A stretch of 64,000 nt of DNA, from positions 1 through 64,000 of the forward strand of contig JACCGJ010024172.1 in the NCBI GenBank assembly GCA_013407085.1. Reading direction: 5' to 3'. Every line of letters starts with the position of its first letter. Positions within the stretch are counted from its first letter, which is position 1. The notes under the pieces were generated by a model. It saw nothing but the letters and a program-made list of their open reading frames with translations. It searched no databases and had not been told where the DNA came from. The position numbers were made by a program, and so were the translations under genes. Below are positions 27,001 through 39,000 of this stretch, one piece after another. This stretch comes from Atriophallophorus winterbourni. Taxonomy: Eukaryota > Platyhelminthes > Trematoda > Plagiorchiida > Microphallidae.

Positions 27001-30000
27001 ACTCATCGAGTAGGGATAGTAGGATCAGGATCAGCATGTGCTTAAAACAGTGGTAGCAATACTTGGTGCAATGTTATTAGTCCGAGGTATCGTTGGTTCT
27101 ATTTTGTTGTGATTGTGAATCGGAAAATATATTAACTTAATCCTCCGAGACCGGGTACCGATAATAGTTGGATAAATAACAACGAGAACCTATCACCCTG
27201 CTCTTTGTTGGATGTTATATTGTGGGATTCGTAGGTGAACACAATTAGCGTTTAAACGTTTTACCTCGTTGATGAGTCAAATCTCAATCGGCAAGTGGGT
27301 TGAAATGAGTAGGATACGATTAGTGTTGGAGTTGAAGCATATGCAATCAATGTAATGGACAGCAAGCCCAGATATACCGGCGGGCCTCGAGTAAACTGAC
27401 GTGATTCCTTCTAATCGTGCCTTACATTGAAGCTATGACATGTCATGACTGAGCAAAGATCAGGCCGTGTCGAATCCCATTTATCGAGTATGAACAGAAC
27501 ATGTACACGGTCATGAACGAAATGCGAATTATTACCCACGGATGCGCATCGAGAGCCAATTTTAAATTCATTGTTGTCAAAACTTTGTGTGAGCGCGCCA
27601 GAGTATATTCCATGAGGCAACTGTAGTTAATGACCGGTACTAAGAGACGTTAAAGATGTCATTTGGGTTCGACCACGAATTAGATAAAGCTTGATACTTG
27701 ATTAGATCTTGATGCATTTTGTAGGAAGTATCTGTGAGTACTATTATTTTTCGCCGTTCATATGGTACAATAATAACTCGAATTGTTTTGACCATATTTT
27801 GTCACGTAAATAACTTTAATCGTCAAGACGATTAAACCAAAGGTAACAATTACAGTTCAAATGTATTGAACATGACCCTATCATAGATGTTTAATTGATG
27901 TAATTATTACATTGGGCAAAGAACGGAGACTAAGCGTCTAGAATTAAAGCATACATTTATCTAAATGCGACATTGGGACATGACAATATTATTTTCAATA
28001 AATTCTGCGCGGTAGATTATTGTCCTTTGTCACTTTGACACGTTTCAACGCGCGCTTGCAGATTTACAAAAAAATATATTTTGTCCAAGCTTCATTTCTA
28101 TCCAATTCGAATTTTAATAAACATAAAAGCCAATCGATAAATAATTCAAAAATGTAACTCGGAATTGAATATTTGGGTGTTTTTGTGTTTTATTTATCCA
28201 GGGACTATTTTTCTGCTACATTTGAAAGACGCTTTGGTTTCGGTTGAATACAGGAGCAGACAGGCGTGCATGAGGAAAATTGTTGAAAAATCATTTTCTG
28301 AATCATTTTAGAGCAATTAACCGAAGCGAACTCATAGTTGATTGTCAAAATTATCAATTTATAAGAGGTTTTCAATAACGTGAACCGTAAAATACTCTGT
28401 ATTACTTGAAAGTAACTGTCGTGCATATTGTTAACGAGCATAATACAAATATTCTATCGAAACTCGACGGTGTATGCACATTAATAATACGATATGGATA
28501 CTTTCTCATTCAGAATCTGAGCAGGCGTTGGCCTTTTTAATTACTTTTTGTTATTAACTGATCAGAGTTTCCGCCTCCACTCCTTCTTAGTCATTAAAAG
28601 TACAACAGTCAAGCTATACACAGCTACGCGCACTAAGAGTGACATGAAATTGAATGTCCAACTGAAGGAACATTAACAATTGAACAAAAGTTCAATCATG
28701 CTTTTTAATAACAAACTCGCAGTATCACATAGAAAACTACTGAATCTGGAAGTCAGTTATACATGTAAAACCATAAAGTCGGAAAACTTACTTGAGCTTT
28801 GCTGAACTTGAATATTTTGATTTTGACCCGTCAGAGTATGGAATGTGTGATGCTTAAGGAGCAAACGTTTCTCTCTTTCTGGTATTACACAAACGCTCAT
28901 CTCCTCGAGATTTTCCGTTTCATTCGCCATTAATCTTCCACTACTGTAATTTCAAGACGGTCAGATAAATAGACAATTCGATGTTTGTTGAAAACGTGCG
29001 TATCAATAACTACACCACCATTAACAAAAGTTGATAAACATAAAAACAAATAAATTATTCATTCGCTGATATGATGTACTTCATGATTCTAATTATTTCA
29101 AGAATGGTCCGTAATAACATAATATTGGCTTACTGAGAAAATTATTTAAAGATAATTCTCATCCTAAATGCAAATTTAACTAAAACTCTTCATGCATTTC
29201 AATCACACACACACCACAAAACCAGTTTATAGTTTGGCTCATCCGGTAGACAATACGTTCATGTCTAAAATAGTGAAACATGGTGAAAAACGTTTGAAAT
29301 TTTAATCCACTTGCGATATAGCCGACACGACCGTCCACTTTAATCACACGTGCCCAATCACGTAAAACACTTAAACACTTGGCTTGAACATTTGCGGTTG
29401 AATAAAGCATCCGCATTTGCATGCATGTGATGAAAATGAATTATAACATAAAAAGCACATTTGATTGCATTTCCATCCCACACATCCCACGACCGGTTTC
29501 GTGCTGTTTGCAGTCATCAGGTAGGGACAGTAAGATCATGATCCGCATGCGTTTGAAACAGTGGAGGAATGGTAAACAAGTACGGCTTGTATGCCAGCGT
29601 TGGATAAGGCTGGTACGACCAACCTGTTCAATCGCGTGTCCAAACACATGTATATTGAGGTTAAACCCATAACCATGAACAAAAATGCTCATTTGCATTG
29701 ATTTCCATCATACACCCCGCGAATGTAAATAAAGATTTTCATTCAATCCCACGGCTTTATTTATTGATATGTCAGTGGGCACATTCGAAATTTATCTGGC
29801 ATTATGTATTCCAGACTCGAAAGTGAACATTCACACATTCGAGCTTATCCGTGTTCGAACCCATCAGATGTGCTCATGTGGATTACTTTCGAACGTCATT
29901 ATTCCGGTACAAATATGCATCATGTTTTGATTTTGTGGCAAAATTGCAACACAATAATGCGTGAGGGTTTGGAAGAGTGTGCTTTACTGAAAAAATATGC

Positions 30001-33000
30001 GCAAGCTACAACCTGCGTCATTTATAATAAAACACAGTACCTTGTTCAAAAACTGAAGAATTAAAAATAAATGTAGTACTCAATTTCATTGAGTGATTTT
30101 CATTCAAATGTTAGCTAGCCAATTCAAGTGGTTGCTGTGTTCATAAAAAGCGTCAAACATTGCAATATTTTAATAAGTTGTAGACCGAACGTATTGTTTT
30201 GAAAGAAAGTTTTCATGATAAGATTGAATATACGGCCGTGTCTGATCGACAAACAACTGCCGCTTTTCAAATCAATGGTAAATTAATCTCTCTATTTCGG
30301 TATTCTTGCCAAAATCAACCAGAGACATATCGATACCAACGAGTTCATAAATCATCAAGGTTTTGACGTTCACGGTTTGGGCTAATTTCGTGGTTTTATG
30401 TGCAACTGGATTTTCCTGATTCTACATTTCTGAACGAAATTTCGCAGGTGCTGCTTGAATGTCTTGTGGTAAAATCTGGCATTTTAACTTGTATTGCAGC
30501 ATTATAATTAAAATATCTAAACCTAACGTTTCAGACATTACGAACAACATATTTTTGTGAGCGCAAGCCCACTTTGTGAACTGGCAAATTGCTCTTTCTA
30601 TATTTATCTGGTATTAATAATCAAAATAACATATTGAACTTGGGAAACCGTATACTAAATTACTGGAAGCAATATTAGGCAACTGAAAATATGAACTGAA
30701 TTTAATCTGTGCAACAATAATATCACCTGTCCCCATGGTCATCCTCTCCAGTGTTTTCCAGCAACGATCCAGCGATTGCGTTCTGTAAAAAGACGAAACG
30801 TTGTGGCGTTTACGAAATCTAATACTTGACATTAATTAATTTAGCTGCAAAATTTAGCACTTGAAAAATAATCTTAAATGAAAATCAGAATCTTTGGAAC
30901 TATCGCGTTAGATTTCTGACAGCACGGGACACCCCTGATAACCTCGTGAATTCATTTCGTCCGAATTCAAAGCGGTGGACTAATGGACCGTTTAAAATAT
31001 TTCACGATTTTCTTACATGAAATGAAAGTGTTTATTCACACATGAAGCAAGTCTAAAATATAAACTCGAATACCTCAATTTATCATGTACACTACTGGAG
31101 ATATGCGCCAAACTTTATGGCATAACTTGACTGATAAAATTGTTTTCTGATCTAAGGCTGCATTGTGTTAAATCATTATGTCGGGAGTTCTTCGTTTTTT
31201 TCTCCGTAATTTTGTGGCGAAAATAATTTAATTGTTGAAAAGGTATTTACACAAATAAAGCTATTTTCTTCTTCCTATATTTGGTTTGAGCTCAGCTTGT
31301 GAAAAAATACTCTTGTAAATATGCATCACTTTTGAGGTGATATAACATATTGCGCGAATTAACATTAGTTGTCTTTGGAATAAATACCTGAGGGACTTAC
31401 TCTCCTATGCCAATGAACATCAAATTGACCTCGGTGCTCACCTCACAATGCGTAACAAATCATAAGCACATAGTGCTAAACGTTTCGTATTCAGAGCATA
31501 AATCAAACCTCAGCTTGGAATTATCGTTTGAGATTTTGCGCGTCTAAGCATCATCTCAATAACTATGATAGGATAACGCTGGTTTGCTTTCGACCTACAA
31601 GTATTGACCACTTAATAACACATACGATAATACCTCATTTTCAAAAAGTTCTTTTGTGATTTTTGATGGTAATCATTTATACAACCTCAAATATCTGCAA
31701 TAGAAACACATATTTTCGTTTATCTTGGCGTCGTGAACCTATGCATACACCGTGCGCGTTTAGCCTTGGATGCATCATAATGAAATTACTCCCGGGCATC
31801 GAAGATAATGTTTAAACATTGAGTGCTTTTCAATCAAAACCATCCCATGTCCCGACCAAATGATGAAACTATTTGCTCAGCATTATATCTCCACCGCTTT
31901 GTTTCTTTTGACTTAAACAAAAATAAACAAATAATATTCCATTTTTCGGATTTTAATATTTTTCCTTATAAACAAATTAGGTAAACGAAAGGGAAATTTA
32001 ATCCGTAACATAACTCTTCACCTTAAAATGGTGAATACAATTCGTACGTATGAGGATTAGCTTTTGAAAAGATAATTCTGAAACCACGTTTACCACAAAA
32101 TAATGATGGAAGATGCGTGAATCTGTTTTTATGTTTCTGTTATCCACGAAACATACCTCATCAATCACAGCTCGCCTTCTTTGTCTGTGCTTTGGGATTT
32201 CTTTCGCCGTATCATCATCTTTCTCAGAAATTGGATTTGATATATTGTTGTCTGATGTGATTTCTCTTCCCTGTTGTACATTCAGTTTCTCCGTGGTTAC
32301 ACTTTCCGCACTTTGTTCGTTTGTACTCTGTAATCAATGGACAGGTACGCCACCAATCAGGTATATCAAACATTAACATCTTTATTAATTAAATTAATAT
32401 ATGTGGTGACGAGATTTACTGTTCACTGAAGAGCAGTGTTTAAGCAACTACAATTGGAGTTAAAATGTCATTTGATTAAAATGTCCTCATTTGTCAGTAA
32501 AATACTTCGTTTTTGCGAAAGAATTTCGTTTTCGTTATTTCATACCAAGCTCTACAATATATGATTTTTGAAAAAATGGAGAAATAGGTAGACGAGTGAA
32601 AACGTCGCCTCAGTTTTTAATCGGTGGCCCGCGGCATTCAGATGAGCTAGGTTCGAACTATTAACCTGCTTACAACAGTCACGGATTACGGCGAATGTAT
32701 CCAACTCTACTGAGGCTAATGCAACTAAAGGTACACAATGTGATTACCTGACGGGGTAGCTAGTATTTAAACTGCAGTTTGATTATTGGTTTGTTGGTGA
32801 AAGTATTTCCTAAGTTTTCCGAAATGTGAATCTTTTGAGCTTTAATTTCAAGCTTGCTGGTCAAAGAATCATTAGAGGCGTCGTACTTAAATTGAAGTCG
32901 AAGATACAATGTTTTCTTTCCTATAGCTGCTACAGATATTCTTTTCAGCATTGGGCGCGTATTGTTCATTGAAGCAGGATAGATCGCCGTTTTAACATAG

Positions 33001-36000
33001 TGCTTGATGCGAAATACCGAAAAGAAATTCCTTCGGTTTAATCGAGTATTTTATTGTCAAATTTAATTGATTTCAATTGTGATCGTGAGGTAGGAGGGTT
33101 TGTGTTGAATGTGATTTATATGAAGATCGTTTAATTTATTGCCAATAAATCAACATTGGTGACATTGAAATATTTACAAAAATTTTATTCACATAAAATT
33201 GTTGTTTTATGGGTATGCGCTTAGATAAGGTATCAAACAAGTTTACTTCGTATGTAACTTGAGTTTTTTATGTTTAATCTCTCATATTAAATAACTATAC
33301 AAATTCGAGGGATTGAAAAGTGTTAATGAGATGTCTATGATTATGAGCTCTGGAAATTTTAGAAGTATATGATTCAAAGATTGATATTTCACGAATATTT
33401 TGAATTTTTGTAACGTTTGACATTTGTGACGTTATTGTTTTACTGTACATAACAATTGACCTTGATACACACTTCCCGTTGATTCGTGTTCCGTGATTGC
33501 TTCCTCTGTACCTTCGTGCACTTTTTGGCTACCGCGATAAATCTTTCATCTCCTGTGCCTTTTCTCCGACATTCTTGGGGACATTATTATAGTGGTCAAT
33601 CTACTACAAATTGGTGAGCCCGACGTGATACACGAATCCTTCGTCTACTACAAATTGGTGAGCCCAAGGTGATACACGAATCTTTCGTGAACTACAAATT
33701 GGTGAGCCCCACATACACGAATCCTTCGTGTATCTTATCCGGTACGTCATTTTCCCGCTTTACATCACAGTTTTCAGGTATTTTTTTTACTTCGTTAAAT
33801 CGTGCATTTTCGCATCATTTGATCCTAATTATCATGAGTGAATCTAAACGCGTTATTGTGGCATTGACGGTCATCACAATACCCAGTTTTATTCCACAGG
33901 ACCATGAGTATTGGTTTAATGTTTTAGAAACTGAATTCAGTTCTAAAAATATAATTGATGACTCCGCCAAGTTTCCACATTTAACGCAGAAACTCTCTGC
34001 GGATGTGTTGTTACAGGCACGCGATGCGGTCCTGACTGCACCCATAGGTGACCGCTACCGTATCGTCAAACAAGCCGTGATTTCTCGCACGGTTCCGTCT
34101 GAACGATCTAGGCTACAGCAGCTGTTCGGCAAACTTAGAAATTGCCAACAAAAAGCCTACTACCAAACTAACGGAGATGCCCCGCCTGCTAGGGTCATCA
34201 CACATGGACGAGTCCTTACTAAAGGAACTATGGCTCCAGCGCTTACCTGAGTGCGTGCAACCCATTTTAGTTACTGCAAAAGCACTCTGGTATCTGAGCT
34301 TTCGGAAATGGCAGACAGCATCGCTAAGTGTATCCGTCCCTATCCAGATGCCCATATTTCCACGGTAACCGCAGGCGAGCACGCACACATGGTAATATAA
34401 CTGGAGTCAGCAATGCGGATCTGTTGCCCGAGGTTGCGGCTTCACGCAATGAGGTTCAAAACCTCACACTCAACTATAAGTCACGATGTCGCACCCCATC
34501 CCGCCGACACTCGAGTAGTCACACTCGGTCACCCGTTTGCTGGATACATCGGAAATACGGCGATGATGCGCAGCGTTGCATTAAACCTTGCGTCTATCGC
34601 ACATCGCCAGCTGGAAACCTCCGGGCCGACAGCTAACGATGAATACTGTCGTCGGCCCGAAGAAATTATGTCGTCTTTTAAACATCGAGGATAAATCCAC
34701 AGGTCTGCGTGACGGACCGAAAGCCAGTAGAGACGTTCGAAAAAGCGCTGAAGCGTGCGGTAATTGTCAACGCTCGATAATCCACCAAAACACAAAAAGC
34801 TCATTAGAAGCTTTCGTCGAACCGGATAAACGTTTCTCGAACATCCACGTAGACCTCGTTGGCCCGTTACCACCTTCAAGTGGCTATACATATGCCTCCC
34901 CTGATAGGCAATCACCATTTGCCTATGGAGATTACGTGGCGCGCTTGTGACACGGTATGAGTTTCCACCCACCATCTTCGCGACTTTAAGCAAAACAGCC
35001 CCACATGCCGAAGGAGTTGGTACATTGCCAGTATGTCTTTTTCCGAAACAACATGGTGAAGAAACTTCTTCACCCTCCTTATGCTGGACCATTTCAGATA
35101 ATTCGGCGGTCCCAAAAAACAGTTGTGATTGACCGCGCCGGTCGACACGACACGGTCTCGATTGACAGAGTCAAACTGGCATTCATGGACAATACGGTCG
35201 ACTCAGCTAATCCGCCATATTTAAAATCAGCACCACCGGTGATAACCCCTACCTTGCCCTCTACTATCTCAACTCCTGCCAGCACAACAGCTAGGCGAGC
35301 GAAACGGCAAGCCGTAAGGTTCGCCGACTATGTAGTAAATTTTTAACGGGTTATTATTACTTGGTATATGCTCGTGCATGTTTTGCATACCTCATCACTA
35401 TAACTCGTTCGTGGCCTTAAACCCATGCACCAGAGATTATTTTTTCCCGCTCCTCAGGAACACATGCACTTCCCGCTGTGGAAGACGTGATACGCGCCAC
35501 GCACGGATCGCCGACGCTTGTCGCCATCCTACCCGGTAGCCCGAAATACACGCATCCATCGTGTATCCCTTCTGAGACACATGCACCTCCCGCCGTGGAG
35601 ACCGTGGCACACGCCACCCGCGGATGACCGACGCTTGACGCCATCCTATCCAGAATCCCCAACCATGAGCACACCGCCCAACACGATATCCATCAGACAA
35701 GGTCCGTACAAGCCAGACTACACGCCACTCAGCTTTCTCTAGGCGATGCCGTTCGCCATCGACCCTGGGGGTGCAGGAAATTCTCAGCACGGACTATGTT
35801 TTCGAAACTTCTCGTTCTATGTTGTCAAGCCTACAGATGTGCCTACATCTGCTCCTATTGGGTTCATACTAAGACCATGTCAGACTGGCGATTCCCGCTA
35901 GCAGCACGTTCACCCTATGTGATTCGGCTCCTGCAGCACGTTCACTCCATGTGAGACGTGACTCGGCTTAGTATTCATCGGTTTTTCGTGTATCCTACCC

Positions 36001-39000
36001 TGGTCACCACCGACAATCGACCCATGCAGATCAAGTGCCTTCGATGACTTCGAAGTGACTGGTTGCTAAGAGACTATGTTCCAGCCTGGAACGCCCTGAC
36101 ACCGCTTGGCCAGTTCAATTGTCAATTCCTGATCAGAAGTCTCCTCTGACCAGACTTCTTGGAAGGGGGCCATGTGACAACATTGTTTTACTGTACATAA
36201 CAATTGACCTTGTTACACACTTCCTGTTGATTCGTGTTCCGTGATTGCTTCCTCTGTACCTTCGTGCACCTTTTGGTTACCGATATAAATCTTCCTTCTA
36301 CTGTGCCTTTTCTCTGACATTCTTGGGGACATTATTCTAGTGGTCAATCTACTACACATTTTACTTCCTTAAAGTTCGGAGAAAAAAATTTGTTGTATCT
36401 CAGAGTCTTACTGGTAGCACGACAGAATGTTTCTCAATCATGGTATACCCGTTATGCTAGAGAAAGCGATTCTTATATGCGAATGAATCAATAAACTTAT
36501 TGTTTCAAGCGCTAATTAAGTGACAATAACTCAACGGTAAAAATTTACACATAAATCTGCTAAATTGAACTGAGTGTGGACTACCGACGAAAAATGTGGT
36601 GTAGGTCTAGCGGCGCCATTTCCAAATTCGATTTTCAGGCACGAATTTGGTAAAACATGAAATGTTCGACAAAATCGGAAAATAAAAATTCATTAGGAAA
36701 TGCCATCTAAAAGATTTTTCACTATTAATTTCAATGTTTTAGTATCTTAATCGTGATACGTGATTGAAAGTTTGAAAATGTATGGGATAATTCAAATAAA
36801 AGATATGAAAGATATTCTCAGTTAAACACGAATTAGAGAGAAATTTAATGCCGCACAAAATTGATACGTTGATAAGTATTTATTTAATTTTCGTTCGAAT
36901 GCGACAGACTTATGAATAATTTACTTACACAATTTTAATTTTTGAAATTTAAAGGCGTTTTAGTGGCTCCACTCAAGTTACGTTGACTTGTATTCACGAA
37001 ACTTATACCGTTTTATTTGAATCCGTTTCAGAATATATATCTAGATGATGGTTAATATTTTTACACAGAATCCATGTTGAAAATTTAAATATATTATTTA
37101 TTGAATGTTCTCCATCTCCTCAAGTTTCAGTAGCCGGAAATCTTTTTGTCCATTTTAGAAAATCAGCAACAATATAAAAATGGACAGTTTTATGATGTTT
37201 GATGAAGCCGGAGCAAATTTTATTTGTGCTTTATAATTTGACAATATTCAATCTAGCAATCCTAAAAATCGAATTACACTTCAACTTATTCACTTTGTGT
37301 ATAAACGCTCAACGGTACCGAGAGCGTACATAAAGTTTTCCAGCAAGAAATAAGCAGAATTTCGATTACAACCTATACTGAAATTATTTTATTTATTTAG
37401 TGAACTGCTGACCGATTTGAGATAAAAGCTCACCGTAATGCTTTCTTCACTCGTTTGTAAAAGACCTGCAAAAAAGATATGAAAAACACCGCAATACACT
37501 TCAGATTTAGCTGTTTATAATACTTTTTGAAGTTTTTTCAACACATAATAAGCTTTCAAACGCTCACACTGACATCAAAAAATATTTGCATTATATTTGA
37601 TTTAAATGTTGCGATGAGTGATTAAAGCTATGGTGCATCAGCTGCCTATATAGGAACTTATGATAATCAGATTATCTATTTTGCTGGTAGGATGTATCCT
37701 TAAAGAAGCTGATCACAATAAAAAAATAACGGTTTAAACTGCCTAAGCTTGCAATGCTTTTTACGCAGTGGTACTCACATCAACCTTACATACATACATT
37801 CATCCATATGTATACATGTATGAATGTATGTATGTTTGTATGTATGTATGTATGTATGTAAGCATGCATGCATGCATGCATGCATGTATGTATGTATGTA
37901 TGTATGTATGTATGTATGTACGTATGTATGTATGTATGTATGTATGTATGTATGTATGTATGTATGTATGTATGTATGTATGTATGTATATCAGAACAAA
38001 AGTCTGTTATGTGATGTGGTTAATATTTAAAGCTTTCCTATTAACTTTATACAGAGATATTACACCTATGTACACCTGATTAATGTCACTTTTTATAAAA
38101 TGTAAATAGAATAGTAAAAGTACCATATCTGTCTTTTTTATATAATTTAGAGTAGGAAGAATTTTTAATCTAGTAAAATCTTCTTTCTATCTCTATATAT
38201 GTAGAATATTTACAGTATTAAAATTGCTTCCTACTCTGAAGTATAAACAAGAGATAATCGAATGAATTAAAATCAAATTACTTCACATTAAAAAGTAAAG
38301 AACTATTTTGTTCATAACAACTTGCAACAGAGAAGCAAACTATATTTCATTTTTTAGCCATTCTTCGCAAACCTTCATCTTCTCACTCACCCCTGAAAAT
38401 GATATTTTAATGGTAAAATATAATTCTCCGTATACCGGACACTTGAATATTCGTTCTTGTTATTGGTGACATAAAAGCTTAATTGTTTTATAATTACTAT
38501 TTCTTTTCATACGAGTAATATTTCTGGATTTAATATAAATATCTACATTTTGACAACGTATGACAGTAAAAGCTGAACGGTCTACGCAATTCACAAATGG
38601 AATCTGATTACTTTTAATTTAAAAAGCATTCGCCGTATCTTGAACATATCGTGGATGTACAAAGTAACGAATTCTGATGTGCTTTCTAAAGCTTGTCTAC
38701 AGAGCATAGTCACACTACTAAGATAGCGCAACCTCTGATGGCTGTTAATATGTAAAGAATATAAAATGGCCGTATTTCAAAGTATCTGCTCTCTGGAGAA
38801 CTAAAATAAGGAAGTCAACCATTGGGCAGACTGCACTTGTAGTACATGCTGTTGTTGTTGGCCACCTTCTGTCGATGTCGGCCATGGATGTATATCATCA
38901 GCGCATGAGATTTTCATGTTCCACAGCTTTTCGAATGAAAAAAAGAGTTCGTTTGGGGGGACAATTTTCCCCACCGCGCTAACTGCGATAGACAGTACTC

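Larger units (their letters stand above)
33425..36356 (+). mobile_element. Ty3/gypsy LTR retrotransposon, CsRn1 clade, internally deleted
   Basis: Two 184-bp LTRs (33,425-33,608 and 36,173-36,356), both TGTGAC...CTACTACA, are flanked by the 4-bp target duplication CATT. Next to the 5' LTR is TTGGTGAGCCCGACGTGA, nearly complementary to the tRNA-Trp 3' end, and next to the 3' LTR the purine tract GGAAGGGGG. Inside are gag with a CHCC knuckle, an integrase zinc-finger/core start and the pol C-terminus. Protease, RT, RNase H and most of the integrase core are deleted. A tRNA-Trp primer, a CHCC knuckle and a 4-bp duplication fit the CsRn1 clade known from Clonorchis. It is non-autonomous and lies in a RhoGEF intron, opposite in orientation. 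Confidence 0.9.

Noticed and set aside
29441..29698. Overlapping plus and minus frames in the 29.4-29.7 kb repeat
   Set aside because: Similar frames appear in several family-1 copies because the repeat lacks stops, not because it is coding.
32760..32969. Minus frame with two LQFKY motifs as an exon
   Set aside because: No convincing acceptor or donor, and the adjacent exon at 32,327 already joins upstream in phase.
34529..35148. Long minus frames over 34.5-35.1 kb
   Set aside because: Antisense of the integrase and pol C-terminus of the CsRn1-like element.
35417..35790. GC-rich frames on both strands near 35.4-35.8 kb as a gene
   Set aside because: Explained by the tandem duplication inside the LTR element; no motif.
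37768..38079. Open frame encoding a long Met-Tyr-Val-Cys repeat protein
   Set aside because: It is produced entirely by the TATG microsatellite; several frames give the same pattern.
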